64,000 nucleotides of DNA, from NCBI GenBank assembly GCA_964561005.1, contig CAZLNO010000006.1, positions 1-64,000 of the forward strand. The letters run 5' to 3'. The stretch comes from CAZLNO01 sp964561005. Lineage in GTDB: Bacteria; Pseudomonadota; Alphaproteobacteria; Kiloniellales; Rhodovibrionaceae. A program made the translations under genes and the position numbers. A model generated the notes under the pieces. The model saw only the letters and a program-made list of their open reading frames with translations, was not told where the DNA came from and made no database searches. Positions 44,043 to 53,053 of this stretch are shown here, in pieces; the first letter of the stretch is position 1; the number at the start of each line of letters is the position of its first letter.

Positions 44043-45179
44043 CTAATCGCCCGCCTCCAGCTCCTGTCGCAGGCGAAGGTATTGCATCAGGTCGCGCAGG
44101 GCGAGGATGCCGTGCAGCCTGTCGCCCTCGGCCACCAGGAGCCAGCCGTCGCCGCTGGTTTGCAGGCGCTCCAGCGCGTCCTGGGCCGTGCAATCGGGGC
44201 GGATCGTCGTCTCTTCGCCACGCGGCTGCATGACGTCGCGCACCCGGACCTCCGGCCAGCGCTCCTGCGGCACGGCCTTGACGTGCCGGGTCCCCACATG
44301 GCCCAGCAGGCGGCCGCCCTCGACCACGGGATAGCGGTGGTGGTGATGGCGGTAGACCACGGCGTCGACCAGGTCGCGCAGGCTGTCCTCGGGGGCGACG
44401 GTCACCGGGTCGCGGGTCATCACGTCGCGCACCCGCTGGCCCTCCAGGGCGAGGCGGTCGAGGAGATGGCGGTAGGTGCCGCCGGCCTGCCCCTGCACGA
44501 ACAGCCCGATCAGGAACCACCACATGCCGCCGATGAAGTTGCCGAGCATCAAGGCCTGCAAGATGCCGAGCGCCATCAGCAGCATGCCGAAGCCCTGGCC
44601 CAGGCGGCTGGCCACGCGGGTCGCGCCGCGCAGGTCCTTGCCCCAGCGCCACAGCAGCGCGCGCAAGGCCCGCCCGCCGTCCATCGGAAAGGCGGGCAGC
44701 AGGTTGAACACCGCCAGGGCCACGTTGATGATCGCCAGATAGCGCGGCACCCCCGCCCAGTGTTCCGGCGCCCCCAGCCCGGCCAGCGCCTGCCACAGCA
44801 GGTAGAACGCGCCGGCCAGGACCAGGCTGGCGATCGGCCCGGCGATGGCCATCAGGAACTCCGAGTTCGGCGTCTCGGGTTCGCTCTGCATCTCCGCCGC
44901 GCCGCCGAAGAGGAACAGCGTGATGCCACTCACCTGGATGCCGTAGTGCCGGCCCACGACGGCGTGCGACAGCTCGTGGAACAGCAGCGAGACGAACAGC
45001 CCGACCGTCCCCAGCACCCCGAGCGCCCAGTAGGTGCGCTGCGGCAGCTCGGGATAGAAGGCCGGAAAGAACCCCCCGGCCAGCGACCACAGCACCAGCA
45101 GCGCCAGGAACACCCAGCTCACGTCCGCGCGTATTTCGAACCCCAGCACGCGGCCCAGGACCACCCGGTTGCCGAACAT
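44043..45179 (-). CDS. site-2 protease family (M50) membrane metalloprotease with two CBS domains
   Basis: A 378-residue intramembrane protease. The zinc motif HELSH is at about residues 68-72 in LLFHELSHAVVGRHYGI; the third ligand Asp is in NLLPAFPMDGGRALRALL. About six transmembrane helices span residues 1-230, then two CBS domains (VRDVMTRDPVTVAPEDSL, VRDVMQPRGEETTIRPDCT) that probably sense an adenosine nucleotide. It belongs to the SpoIVFB/sll0862-like subgroup. The substrate, perhaps an anti-sigma factor, is unknown. Confidence 0.93.
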   Translation of the reverse strand: MFGNRVVLGRVLGFEIRADVSWVFLALLVLWSLAGGFFPAFYPELPQRTYWALGVLGTVGLFVSLLFHELSHAVVGRHYGIQVSGITLFLFGGAAEMQSEPETPNSEFLMAIAGPIASLVLAGAFYLLWQALAGLGAPEHWAGVPRYLAIINVALAVFNLLPAFPMDGGRALRALLWRWGKDLRGATRVASRLGQGFGMLLMALGILQALMLGNFIGGMWWFLIGLFVQGQAGGTYRHLLDRLALEGQRVRDVMTRDPVTVAPEDSLRDLVDAVVYRHHHHRYPVVEGGRLLGHVGTRHVKAVPQERWPEVRVRDVMQPRGEETTIRPDCTAQDALERLQTSGDGWLLVAEGDRLHGILALRDLMQYLRLRQELEAGD

Positions 45180-45281
45180 GGCGACTCCCTCGTTTCACCC
45201 TCGCCAGATTAACGCGCGCGCGCGCCGCGGGTTTTGCGCCAGATCATGTCCGTCGTCGGGAGACTCGCCGGAATTGGAAAA

Positions 45282-45572
45282 CTACCGCAGCCGAAAGCAC
45301 GCGCTCTCGATTTCGAGCGCGTCGCCGGCAGCGGCATCTTCCTCGATGCGGCAAAGGATGACGCTGTACTTTCGGCGCAGGATCATGCGGGCGTCGCGGC
45401 GACCGTCCAGGGCGTAGTGGGCGATGCGGTAGCCCTCGGCGAGAAGCTGGACCACGCCGCGCTCCACCGCTGGCAGCATGTCCTCCTTCTCGTCCGCCAG
45501 GACCGGCGACGCGGCGGCCAGGCAGACGAGCGCGACAGCGACGAAGCGGGAGCGAAGTCGGGGTTTGGTCAT
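45282..45572 (-). CDS. small exported protein
   Basis: A 96-residue protein starting at ATG 45572 after GGAGAG. A signal peptide (FVAVALVCLAAASPVLA) is followed by a 70-residue mature part with two Cys (SVILCRIEED, ESACFRLR) that may form one disulfide. No family recognised. It lies just downstream of the PilT-like gene in the same direction (35 bases), so it may be co-expressed with pilus genes. Confidence 0.6.
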   Translation of the reverse strand: MTKPRLRSRFVAVALVCLAAASPVLADEKEDMLPAVERGVVQLLAEGYRIAHYALDGRRDARMILRRKYSVILCRIEEDAAAGDALEIESACFRLR

Positions 45573-45607
45573 CGGGCTCTCCATGCCGGTGCGCGCCGCC
45601 GGGCGGA

Positions 45608-46723
45608 TCATCGCCGTCGCGCGCGCGGCGAACGGCGCCCCTCGGCCGGGTCCGGCTCCGCGTCGTCGCCGGCGCGCTGGGGCTGGAACTGCGCCCGCCA
45701 GTGGGCGGCGACCTCGGCGCTGACATAGCCGTCCTGCTGCAACTGCGCGATGGACTGCGCCATGGTCTGCATGCCCGCCGAGCGGCCCAGCTCGATGGTC
45801 TGGGCGAGCTGCGGGATCTTGCCCTCGCGGATCTGGTTGCGCACCGGCGCGGTGCCCAGCATGACCTCCATCGCCGCCGCCCGGCCGCCATCGACGCGCG
45901 GCAGCAGCCGCTGGGTGATCACGGCGGTGAGGCCGGTGGCCAGCATGGCGCGCACCAGCTCCTTCTCGTTGCCGGGAAAGACATCCAGGATACGGTCGAC
46001 CGCCTGCGGCGCGGTGGGCGCGTGCATGCTGGCGATCACGAGCTGGCCGGTCTCCGCCGCGGTCAGCGCCAGGGAGATGGTCTCCAGGTCGCGCATCTCG
46101 CCCACCAGGATGATGTCCGGGTCCTCGCGCAGGGCGGCGCGCAGGGCGGTGTGGAAGGAGCGCGTGTGCCGCCCCACCTCGCGCTGGGAGATGAGGCAGT
46201 TCTTGTTGGCGTGCAGGTACTCGATCGGGTCCTCGATGGTGATGACGTGATGGCGCCGGGTCTCGTTGACGCGGTCGACCAGCGCCGCCATCGTCGTCGA
46301 CTTGCCGGAGCCGGTCGGCCCCGTCAGCAGGATCAGCCCGTTCTCCCGCGCGGCAAGGGCGCGGACGGACTCCGGCGCGGGGAGGTGTTCGAGCGGCGGC
46401 GGCGCGGCGGGCAGGCGGCGGATCGCCAGCGCCGTGCCCATCTGGGTGCGGTAGGCGTTGACGCGGTAGCGGTCGCCGGCACCCAGCGTCCGCGCGAAGT
46501 CCAGGTCCTCGGCCGCTTCCGCGTCTTCCTCGGGGCCCTCGCCGGCGGCCAGCAGCGCCGCCAGGATGTCGCGCAGCGCGCCCTCCGACAGCGGCGGGGT
46601 ATCGACGGCGCGCAGCTCGCCGCGCACGCGCATCATCGGCGGATGCCCGGCGGAGAGGTGGACGTCGCTGGCGCCGGCCTTCTTGGCGCCGGCCAGCAAG
46701 GCTTCGAGAAGCTCGCTTGCCAT
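45608..46723 (-). CDS. PilT-like pilus retraction ATPase
   Basis: A 371-residue GspE-superfamily ATPase. Residues 1-110 are the PAS-like N-terminal domain (KKAGASDVHLSAGHPPMMRV). Walker A is GPTGSGKSTTM, the Asp box is TIEDPIEYLH, Walker B is DIILVGEMRD, and the His box is LVIASMHAPTA. The VRNQIREGKIPQL segment matches the AIRNLIRE motif specific to retraction ATPases PilT/PilU. It implies a dynamic, retractable fibre. The extension ATPase is not in the window and probably lies beyond 64 kb. Confidence 0.92.
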   Translation of the reverse strand: MASELLEALLAGAKKAGASDVHLSAGHPPMMRVRGELRAVDTPPLSEGALRDILAALLAAGEGPEEDAEAAEDLDFARTLGAGDRYRVNAYRTQMGTALAIRRLPAAPPPLEHLPAPESVRALAARENGLILLTGPTGSGKSTTMAALVDRVNETRRHHVITIEDPIEYLHANKNCLISQREVGRHTRSFHTALRAALREDPDIILVGEMRDLETISLALTAAETGQLVIASMHAPTAPQAVDRILDVFPGNEKELVRAMLATGLTAVITQRLLPRVDGGRAAAMEVMLGTAPVRNQIREGKIPQLAQTIELGRSAGMQTMAQSIAQLQQDGYVSAEVAAHWRAQFQPQRAGDDAEPDPAEGRRSPRARRR

Positions 46724-46804
46724 CGTCCTCCGCCGCGCATGTCGACCGCCTCGCCCTGGACGCTAGCGCGTCGGGGATAAGCAATCCTTAATCTTGCCGC
46801 GCGC

Positions 46805-47686
46805 TCAGGCGCCCCAGCGGCTCGCCCAGGCCGGTTGGCCACGCCGCCAGCGGCGCAGGCCGCCCCGGCGTGGCGCCGTGTCGGGACTCGAGTCGGCGAT
46901 GGCGCGCAGGGCGTCGCGCCGGGTCACCTGCGGCCGGCCCGTCGCGTAGGCGGCCAGCAGGGCGCGGTCGGCCAGGATGTTGATGACGCGCGGGATGCCG
47001 TCGGCCGCCTTTACCACCGTGCGCAGGGCGCGTCGGGTGAAGATCGCCCGGCCCGCCGGCTCCAGGCTGCACTGCGCCAGGCGGTAGCGCATGTACTCCA
47101 CGCCGGTGTCCACGTCGAAGGGGCGTGTCTGGAAACTGAAGGTGATGCGCTGATTGAGTTGGCGCATGCTGTACTGCCGCAGCAACCGGTCCAGCTCCGG
47201 CTGGGCGAACAGCACGATCTGCAGCAGCTTCGCCTCGTCGGTCTCCAGGTTCGACAGCAGGCGCACAGTCTCCAGCCCCGCCCGATCCAGCGCCTGCGCC
47301 TCGTCGATGACCAGCACCGCCCGCCGCCCCTCCGCGTGCAGCGCGATCAGGTGATCGGCCAGAAGCTGGTAGGGATCCGCCGCACCGTCCGGCGACAGCC
47401 CGAACTCCCGGCAGAGCGCCAGCATGGTGGCGCGGAAGTCCGCCTGCGGCACGGTCAGGAAGGCGACGGGCGAGCCCTGGTCGGTAAAGTACTGGATGAC
47501 GATGCGGCACAGCAGCGTCTTGCCGGTGCCCACCTCGCCGGTGACCTTCACGATCGGCTCGCCGCGGTGCAGCGCGTAGATCACCGATTCGAGGATCGGC
47601 TGGTGCGAGCGCGCGAAGAAGAGCTGGCGGTTCGGCGTCAGGCTGAACGGCGCCTGACGCAGGCCGAAATGGTCGAGGTAGGGCAT
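46805..47686 (-). CDS. mshM: MshM/ExeA-like AAA ATPase
   Basis: A 293-residue ATPase of the GspA/ExeA group. It begins YLDHFGLRQAPFSLTPN, typical of the group. Walker A is GEVGTGKTLLC, Walker B is AVLVIDEAQALD, and sensor regions include LLSNLETDEAKLLQIVL and PRVINILADRALLAAY. In MSHA-type loci the product helps place or assemble the secretin. It lacks the C-terminal peptidoglycan-binding domain of ExeA. It follows the TPR gene by seven bases. Confidence 0.88.
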   Translation of the reverse strand: MPYLDHFGLRQAPFSLTPNRQLFFARSHQPILESVIYALHRGEPIVKVTGEVGTGKTLLCRIVIQYFTDQGSPVAFLTVPQADFRATMLALCREFGLSPDGAADPYQLLADHLIALHAEGRRAVLVIDEAQALDRAGLETVRLLSNLETDEAKLLQIVLFAQPELDRLLRQYSMRQLNQRITFSFQTRPFDVDTGVEYMRYRLAQCSLEPAGRAIFTRRALRTVVKAADGIPRVINILADRALLAAYATGRPQVTRRDALRAIADSSPDTAPRRGGLRRWRRGQPAWASRWGA

Positions 47687-47693
47687 CGGGCGG

Positions 47694-49499
47694 TCACCCT
47701 CTCAGGAACGCCAGGCGCTGGCGCACGGACTCCAGGGGCAGGTCCGGCGGCACGCCCCGCGCGGCCTCGGCGTCGAGCACCTGCTGATAGACCTGTACCG
47801 CCGCCGCGTGCCGGCCGGCGCGATCGTAGAGGATCGCCAGATTGTAGCGGAAACGCAGGCTTTCCGGCGCGAGCTGGACGGCCCGGCGCATGCTGGCGAT
47901 CGCCGCCTCCGGCCGGCCGAGGCGGGCCTGGACGGCGGCAAGCTGCGCGTGCAGAGGCGCGTAGGCCGGGTAGCGCCGGCGCAGCTTCTCCAGCGAGCCC
48001 AGGGCCGATTCCGGCGCCCCCTGCCCGGCCAGCGCCACCAGGCTGCGCAACGCGCGGCGGTTGCCGGGGTCCACCTCCAGCAGGTGGCGGTAGGTGTCCA
48101 GCGCCTCCTCGCGCAGGCCCATCCGCTGCAACGCCACCCCCAGGCCGAGCAGCGAGTCCGGATCATCCGGGACCTGGTCCAGGATCTGCTGGTACTGCCG
48201 GGCCGCCGTGCCCGGATTGCCGTCGCGCAGGGCCTGCGCCGCGGCGCGCTGGGTATCCGCCATCACCCGGCGGCGGTTGTCCGTTCGAACTTCAAGCGCG
48301 AGGCCTTGCCGACGCGCCGGGGTCGCCGCGTTGACGAACCGTCGGCGCGCGCTGTCGGAACCGTCCGACGCTGACGCGCCCGAAGCCGCGTCCGGGTCCG
48401 GGAGCGATCCCGCTGCCGCCTGCTTTTCGGCCGGGGCCGACGCCTTGGCCGCATCGTCAGCGGCATCGCGCGTCGCCACGGTGGAGCGACGCAGCACGTC
48501 GGCGGCGTCCTCGGCCACGATGACCTCCGGCGTCGCCGGCTTGGGCGTGGGCGGCCGCGGGCGCGATACGGGTCCGGCCCGGGCAAGCTGGCGCCCCGCC
48601 GGCCCGGTGTCCGGCGCGACCCGGTCGGGCGTCGACTGCTTTTGATAGCCGCCCAGGGCCAGTGCCGCCGACTCGGACGAGGACTGGGGCCGGGAGGAAG
48701 ACCGGGAGGCGGCCTGGGTCGAGCCATCCCTGATGCCGATCGAGTCGCCGCCGGTCGGGATCGGGCCGATCGTGGGCGGCGCCAAGCGCGCCACCGAACC
48801 CCGTTGCGCGGTCTCGCCGGTCTTCGTCCTGGGCGGCGCCGCGTCATGCGCCACCGCCGGCGCGGCGGTCTCCGGTCCGCTCGCGGCGTCGGGCTTGCCC
48901 GGCGCGCTCGGCTCGGGGATCGGCAGGCTCCTGCGCGTGTCCGGCGCGCGCGCCGTGCGGGGCAGATCGGCATACGGCCGAATCAGGCGCGCGACGCTGT
49001 CCACCGCCTCGCCCGCCGTCTCGCGCGTCGTGTCCCAGGCCGCGGCGGCGGATTGCCAAACCGGCGCCACCCTGTCCAGCACGGGCGCCGCCTGACGGCG
49101 CAGGCGCGCCAGATCGAATTCCCCCACGACCGCGCCGCCGTCGGAGACGGCCCCCTCCGGCAGCAGCGCCCGGATCGACGGCATCTCCGGCGTTCGGATG
49201 AAGCTTTCATAGACGAAGAGCGCGCCGCCAAGCCCCGCGGAGATCACGACGAGCCGCAGCCACCAGCGCAGGCATCCCCGCAAAAAGCGGCCGATTCGCG
49301 AGCCGCCGACCCGGGAGGCGGCGGCATCGCTCCCCGCGTCGCGCGGCGGCGGCTGCGGCTGTGAGGCGTCCGATCCGGCGCCGGGCCAGGCGATCGGCCG
49401 GGCTTCGCCATCGCCGCGGCCGCCGGCCGCACACGCCTGCCCGCCGCCTTGCGCCCGCGCCGCGCGCGATTTTTCCAAGGCTGCGAAAAGTACGCTCAT
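47694..49499 (-). CDS. membrane-anchored TPR protein, MshN-like
   Basis: A 601-residue bitopic protein. A cytoplasmic N-terminus with MSVLFAALEKSRAARAQG is followed by one transmembrane helix (about residues 83-104, LRLVVISAGLGGALFVYESF), a long disordered Ala/Pro/Ser-rich periplasmic region (about 190-390) and four to five TPR repeats at the C-terminus (NPGTAARQYQQILDQVPDDP, ALDTYRHLLEVDPGNRRAL, RYNLAILYDRAGRHAAAVQV). This is the layout of MshN. It probably links the inner-membrane machinery to the secretin. Confidence 0.82.
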   Translation of the reverse strand: MSVLFAALEKSRAARAQGGGQACAAGGRGDGEARPIAWPGAGSDASQPQPPPRDAGSDAAASRVGGSRIGRFLRGCLRWWLRLVVISAGLGGALFVYESFIRTPEMPSIRALLPEGAVSDGGAVVGEFDLARLRRQAAPVLDRVAPVWQSAAAAWDTTRETAGEAVDSVARLIRPYADLPRTARAPDTRRSLPIPEPSAPGKPDAASGPETAAPAVAHDAAPPRTKTGETAQRGSVARLAPPTIGPIPTGGDSIGIRDGSTQAASRSSSRPQSSSESAALALGGYQKQSTPDRVAPDTGPAGRQLARAGPVSRPRPPTPKPATPEVIVAEDAADVLRRSTVATRDAADDAAKASAPAEKQAAAGSLPDPDAASGASASDGSDSARRRFVNAATPARRQGLALEVRTDNRRRVMADTQRAAAQALRDGNPGTAARQYQQILDQVPDDPDSLLGLGVALQRMGLREEALDTYRHLLEVDPGNRRALRSLVALAGQGAPESALGSLEKLRRRYPAYAPLHAQLAAVQARLGRPEAAIASMRRAVQLAPESLRFRYNLAILYDRAGRHAAAVQVYQQVLDAEAARGVPPDLPLESVRQRLAFLRG

Positions 49500-49728
49500 C
49501 CCGTTGTCCAGACCCCATTGCCGCGCAATTCTCGGCCCAACTCGTTAACCAAATATTAAGTCTTACAGCCTCGGATGCACGCACGTCCGGCGACCACGCA
49601 TCCGCCCGATTTGTGCAACTTCGATTTATAGTGATCGTTAACCAAATAAAGTGTAAAAGTCCGGCACGATCTGGTGATCACGAAACCGTATTGACGATCC
49701 GTTAAACTTAATACTGGGGTCGGACGGC
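49500..49728. promoter_or_regulatory. divergent promoter region of pilus genes with CtrA-type box
   Basis: This AT-rich gap separates the MshN-like (minus) and secretin (plus) genes. TTAA-CCAAATA-TTAA at 49545-49559 is a perfect TTAA-N7-TTAA CtrA-type site. The 13-mer CGTTAACCAAATA occurs at 49543-49555 and again at 49636-49648, the second copy carrying a half site. A TTGACG (49691-49696) precedes the secretin start at 49729. Confidence 0.6.
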
Positions 49729-51552
49729 ATGAGCAAACTTGCGCGCAGCCGGGCGGGCGCGCCGCGGCGGGGAGAACATGCCCCGCGCGTCGCGGCAGGC
49801 CGCCCTCTCACGCGGCTGCTTCTGACCCTCGCCGGCCTTCTTGTCCTGGCCGGCTGCGGGGTCGTGCCGCCCGACCACCACGACGCCGGCATCGACAAGG
49901 ATCGCGGCGACTTCAATGAGCTTCTGGACGCGCCCGATCGCGGCCAGCCGGACGCGGAGACCGACGGGGCCGGGCAGGCGGATGGCCGGGCCCGGGCGAC
50001 GCGTCGCGACGTGCCCGCCGTGCCGCGCCTGGCTCCCGTCGCGCCGGAACCCGAGGTGCCGGAGCTGATGCCCAATCCGCGCGTGTCGATCTCCGCGACC
50101 GAGGACGTGTCCCTCAAGGACATCCTGTTCGAGCTGGCCCGCCAGGCGGGCGTCGAGATCGAGATCGATCCGCGCATCGCCGGCGGCATCATCTTCTCCG
50201 TGCGCAACCGGCCGTTCCTGGAGGTGATCAAGCGGATCAGCCGCCTGGCCGGCCTGCGCTACTCGGTCGACGACAACGTCGTGCGGGTCGAGGTCGACAC
50301 GCCGTATCAGGTCGACTACGAGATCCCTTACATCACCCAGGCCCGGGAGACGGCCAGCCGCGTCGCCATCTCGACCGAGCTGAGCACGCCAGGCGTCGAC
50401 GACGGCGGCGGCAGCGGCGATACCTCCTCCAGCAGCGTGGTCACCGGGCAGGCGACCTCCGACTTCTTCACCCAGCTGGAGAACGCCCTGCAGGCGATCG
50501 TGGCGAACAACGCCCCGCGCGGCCTCGCACAGCCGGGAGAGGGGGACTCGCGGCGCGATTCGGTCAGCATCCTCGCCCAGGCGGGCTCGGTGAGCGTGTT
50601 CGGCACCAGCCAGCAGCACAAGGCCGTGAAGCGCTACCTGGAAAAGCTGCGCCGGGCGATCTCCGCCCAGGTGCTGATCGAGGCCAAGGTGGTCGAGGTC
50701 AACCTGTCACGGCGCTTCGAGAGCGGGATCGACTGGTCCGCGGTGCTGGGCGATCTCTCGGCCGCCGCCACCTTCGGCGAGACCGCGACGCCGGCCGAGC
50801 TGCTGACCGGTTCCACGGAGGCCGCGCGCGACCTGGTGTCGTTCTCGGTCGCCGACGACGATTTCAGCGCCCTGCTCAGCCTGATCGACAGCTTCGGCAC
50901 CACGCGCACGCTCTCCAGCCCGCGCATGACGGTGATGAACAACCAGACCGCCATTCTGAAGGTGGCGGAGAACGAGGTGTTCTTCGAGATCGACGTCGAG
51001 GAGGAAGAGGAGGAGGACGTGGTCGGCGACACCACGACGCTGACCATCGACAGCGAGATCCGCACCGTCCCCGTCGGCCTCGTCATGGCGGTGCAGCCGG
51101 CCATCGACCTGCGGCGCAACCGGGTCACGCTGACCCTGCGGCCGACGGTCACCCGCATCGACCGCTTCGTCAACGACCCGGCCGTGTCCATCGTCTCCAA
51201 CAACGCCGTGGAATCGCGCATCCCGGTGGTCGAAACGCGGGAGCTGGACAGCGTGCTGGAGCTGCGCTCGGGCGAGGTGGCGGTGCTCGGCGGCCTGATG
51301 GAGGAGCGCAGCGGCAACGAGGACGACGGCGTGCCGGGGCTGTCGCGGATTCCCTGGCTGGGCCGGGCCTTCAAGTCGCGCCAGGAGACCACGGAGATGG
51401 TGGAGCTGGTGGTCCTGCTGCGCGCCCGTATCCTGCGCGGCGCCCGTCGGACCGTCGAACCGGCGGACCGGCGCGTCTACGAGGACTTCACCCGCGACCC
51501 CCGGCCGCTGCCGCTGCCCGATGTCGCGCCGCCGCCGTCCGAGGGCGGCTGA
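49729..51552 (+). CDS. mshL: MshL-like outer-membrane secretin
   Basis: A 607-residue lipoprotein secretin. The lipobox LVLAGC puts the lipid-modified Cys at about 43, after a long n-region. The STN/N0 domain (about 110-190) contains DILFELARQAGVEIEID, and an N1-like region has AVKRYLEKLRRAISAQVLIEAKVVEV. The C-terminal secretin domain has TRTLSSPRMTVMNNQTAILKV, VGLVMAVQPAIDLRRNRVTL, VLGGLMEERS and the closing VPGLSRIPWLGRAFKS. A run of acidic residues (VEEEEEEDV) interrupts the barrel region. It forms the pore through which the fibre leaves the cell. Confidence 0.93.
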   Translation: MSKLARSRAGAPRRGEHAPRVAAGRPLTRLLLTLAGLLVLAGCGVVPPDHHDAGIDKDRGDFNELLDAPDRGQPDAETDGAGQADGRARATRRDVPAVPRLAPVAPEPEVPELMPNPRVSISATEDVSLKDILFELARQAGVEIEIDPRIAGGIIFSVRNRPFLEVIKRISRLAGLRYSVDDNVVRVEVDTPYQVDYEIPYITQARETASRVAISTELSTPGVDDGGGSGDTSSSSVVTGQATSDFFTQLENALQAIVANNAPRGLAQPGEGDSRRDSVSILAQAGSVSVFGTSQQHKAVKRYLEKLRRAISAQVLIEAKVVEVNLSRRFESGIDWSAVLGDLSAAATFGETATPAELLTGSTEAARDLVSFSVADDDFSALLSLIDSFGTTRTLSSPRMTVMNNQTAILKVAENEVFFEIDVEEEEEEDVVGDTTTLTIDSEIRTVPVGLVMAVQPAIDLRRNRVTLTLRPTVTRIDRFVNDPAVSIVSNNAVESRIPVVETRELDSVLELRSGEVAVLGGLMEERSGNEDDGVPGLSRIPWLGRAFKSRQETTEMVELVVLLRARILRGARRTVEPADRRVYEDFTRDPRPLPLPDVAPPPSEGG

Positions 51553-51580
51553 GCGCGGAGTGCCTCGGAGGTCGAGCGCG

Positions 51581-52342
51581 ATGATGCTGCGCTATCTTCT
51601 GCTCACGGCGGTGCGGGATCGCCTGATGCTGGCGATGCTGGCCGCGCTGGCCGCCGTGTGGCTGCTGGCCGCCTTCGCCGGCGGCACCTCGGTGGTGGAG
51701 GACCGCGCCGCCAGCATCGTCTTCGCCGGCTTCGCCGCCCGCCTCGTGGTCGTCCTGGGGATCGTGCTGTTTACCGCGCTGCACGTCCGGCGCCTGAACG
51801 AGTCGCGGGAACTCTACCTCATCCTGTCCAAGCCGGTCTCGCGCGCCGCCTTCGTCGCCGCCTACGGCGCCGGGCTGGCGCTGCTTGGCGTCCTCCTGGC
51901 AATCGCGGCGGGGGCGGCGGTGGCGGTGGCCGGCTGGATCCCGCCCGCGCCGGCCGGCCTGGCGGCCTGGACCGCCAGCCTCGCGGTGGAGACGGCGGTC
52001 ATGGCGGCCTTCGCGCTGTTCGTCACCCTGGGCGGCACGTCGCCGCTGGGCGGCATGCTGGCCGCGCTGGGCTTCTATGCCCTGGCGCGCATGCTGGGCG
52101 TGCTGCTCGCCATCGTCCGCTCCGAACTGCGCGGAGCGGGCGGCTTCAATGCCTGGGTGGACGGGAGCATCGAGGTGCTGGGCCTGGTGCTGCCGCGCCT
52201 GGACCTCTTCGCCGACAGCCGCTGGCTGGTGCACGGCATCGAGGCGCCGGAGACACTCGCGCTGCTCGTCCTGCAGGGGGCGGCCTACGCGGGATTGCTG
52301 GCCGCCGCCGCCGTCTTCGACGTCACGCGGCGGCGGTTCTAG
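51581..52342 (+). CDS. ABC-2 type permease-like membrane protein in the pilus locus
   Basis: A 253-residue protein with about six transmembrane helices (ILAMLAALAAVWLLAAF-like first helix after a short cytoplasmic start RYLLLTAVRDRLM). The loop LNESRELYLILSKPVSRAAF is characteristic of ABC-2 permeases of the NosY/CcmB-like kind. The start ATGATG at 51581 follows a weak GGAGG. The only free ABC ATPase in the pilus locus (60193) is a plausible partner. It follows the secretin gene by 28 bases in the same direction. Confidence 0.75.
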   Translation: MMLRYLLLTAVRDRLMLAMLAALAAVWLLAAFAGGTSVVEDRAASIVFAGFAARLVVVLGIVLFTALHVRRLNESRELYLILSKPVSRAAFVAAYGAGLALLGVLLAIAAGAAVAVAGWIPPAPAGLAAWTASLAVETAVMAAFALFVTLGGTSPLGGMLAALGFYALARMLGVLLAIVRSELRGAGGFNAWVDGSIEVLGLVLPRLDLFADSRWLVHGIEAPETLALLVLQGAAYAGLLAAAAVFDVTRRRF

Positions 52343-52344
52343 CG

Positions 52345-53025
52345 ATGCGCGGGCGCTTTCCCCTCCGTCCCCTGCTGGTGCTGCTGGCGTTGCTGGGCGC
52401 CACGGCGGTGGTGGGCGCGCGCCTGGATGCCCGCCCGCCGGACGCGCCGGCGGTGCCGCCGGTGCCCACGCCGACGGCGCTGCGCGCCCAGGCCCTGGGC
52501 GACGGCCAGTTCGCCTTCCGCGTCCGCGGCCTGCAGCTTCAGCACCTGGGCAACCTGGGCGGCCGCATCGTGCCCTACAAGGACATGGACTACGCCCGGC
52601 TGGCGCGCTGGTTCCGCACCCTGGACCGGCTGGACGACCGGGCCATCGTGGTGCCGGTGACGGCGGCCTTCCTGTACGGCAACACGCAGCGCACGGCGGA
52701 CGTGCGCCACCTGGTGGCCTATCTGGCCGACCGGGCGCGGGCGCGGCCGGCGGCGGGCTGGCGCTGGATGGCGCACGCGGTCTACCTCGCCCGTTATCGC
52801 CTGAAGGACCCGGACCTCGCCCTGCGGCTGGCCGGCGAACTGGGGCGGTTCGAGGGCGAGGACATCCCGCCCTGGGCGCGCCAGCTCGAAATCTTCGTGT
52901 TGCGCGACATCGGCCGCAAGGACGCCGCCAGGGCCCTGGTGCTGGGCATGCTGGAGGACGGCGCGGCGCTGCCCCCGGCGGAGCGCCGCTGGCTGCGGTT
53001 CTACCTGGAGCGGGAGCTGCGATGA
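52345..53025 (+). CDS. membrane-anchored helical-repeat protein
   Basis: A 226-residue protein with an N-terminal hydrophobic anchor (LLVLLALLGATAVVGA) and a mature alpha-helical domain that looks like degenerate TPR repeats (MDYARLARWFRTLDRLD, AFLYGNTQRTADVRHLVAYL, WRWMAHAVYLARYRLKDPD). The start lies two bases after the permease stop, so the two are probably coupled. Family not recognised; it may be a periplasmic partner of the permease. Confidence 0.65.
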   Translation: MRGRFPLRPLLVLLALLGATAVVGARLDARPPDAPAVPPVPTPTALRAQALGDGQFAFRVRGLQLQHLGNLGGRIVPYKDMDYARLARWFRTLDRLDDRAIVVPVTAAFLYGNTQRTADVRHLVAYLADRARARPAAGWRWMAHAVYLARYRLKDPDLALRLAGELGRFEGEDIPPWARQLEIFVLRDIGRKDAARALVLGMLEDGAALPPAERRWLRFYLERELR

Positions 53026-53053
53026 AGACGGCGCGCGGGGGCCACGGGGCGCG

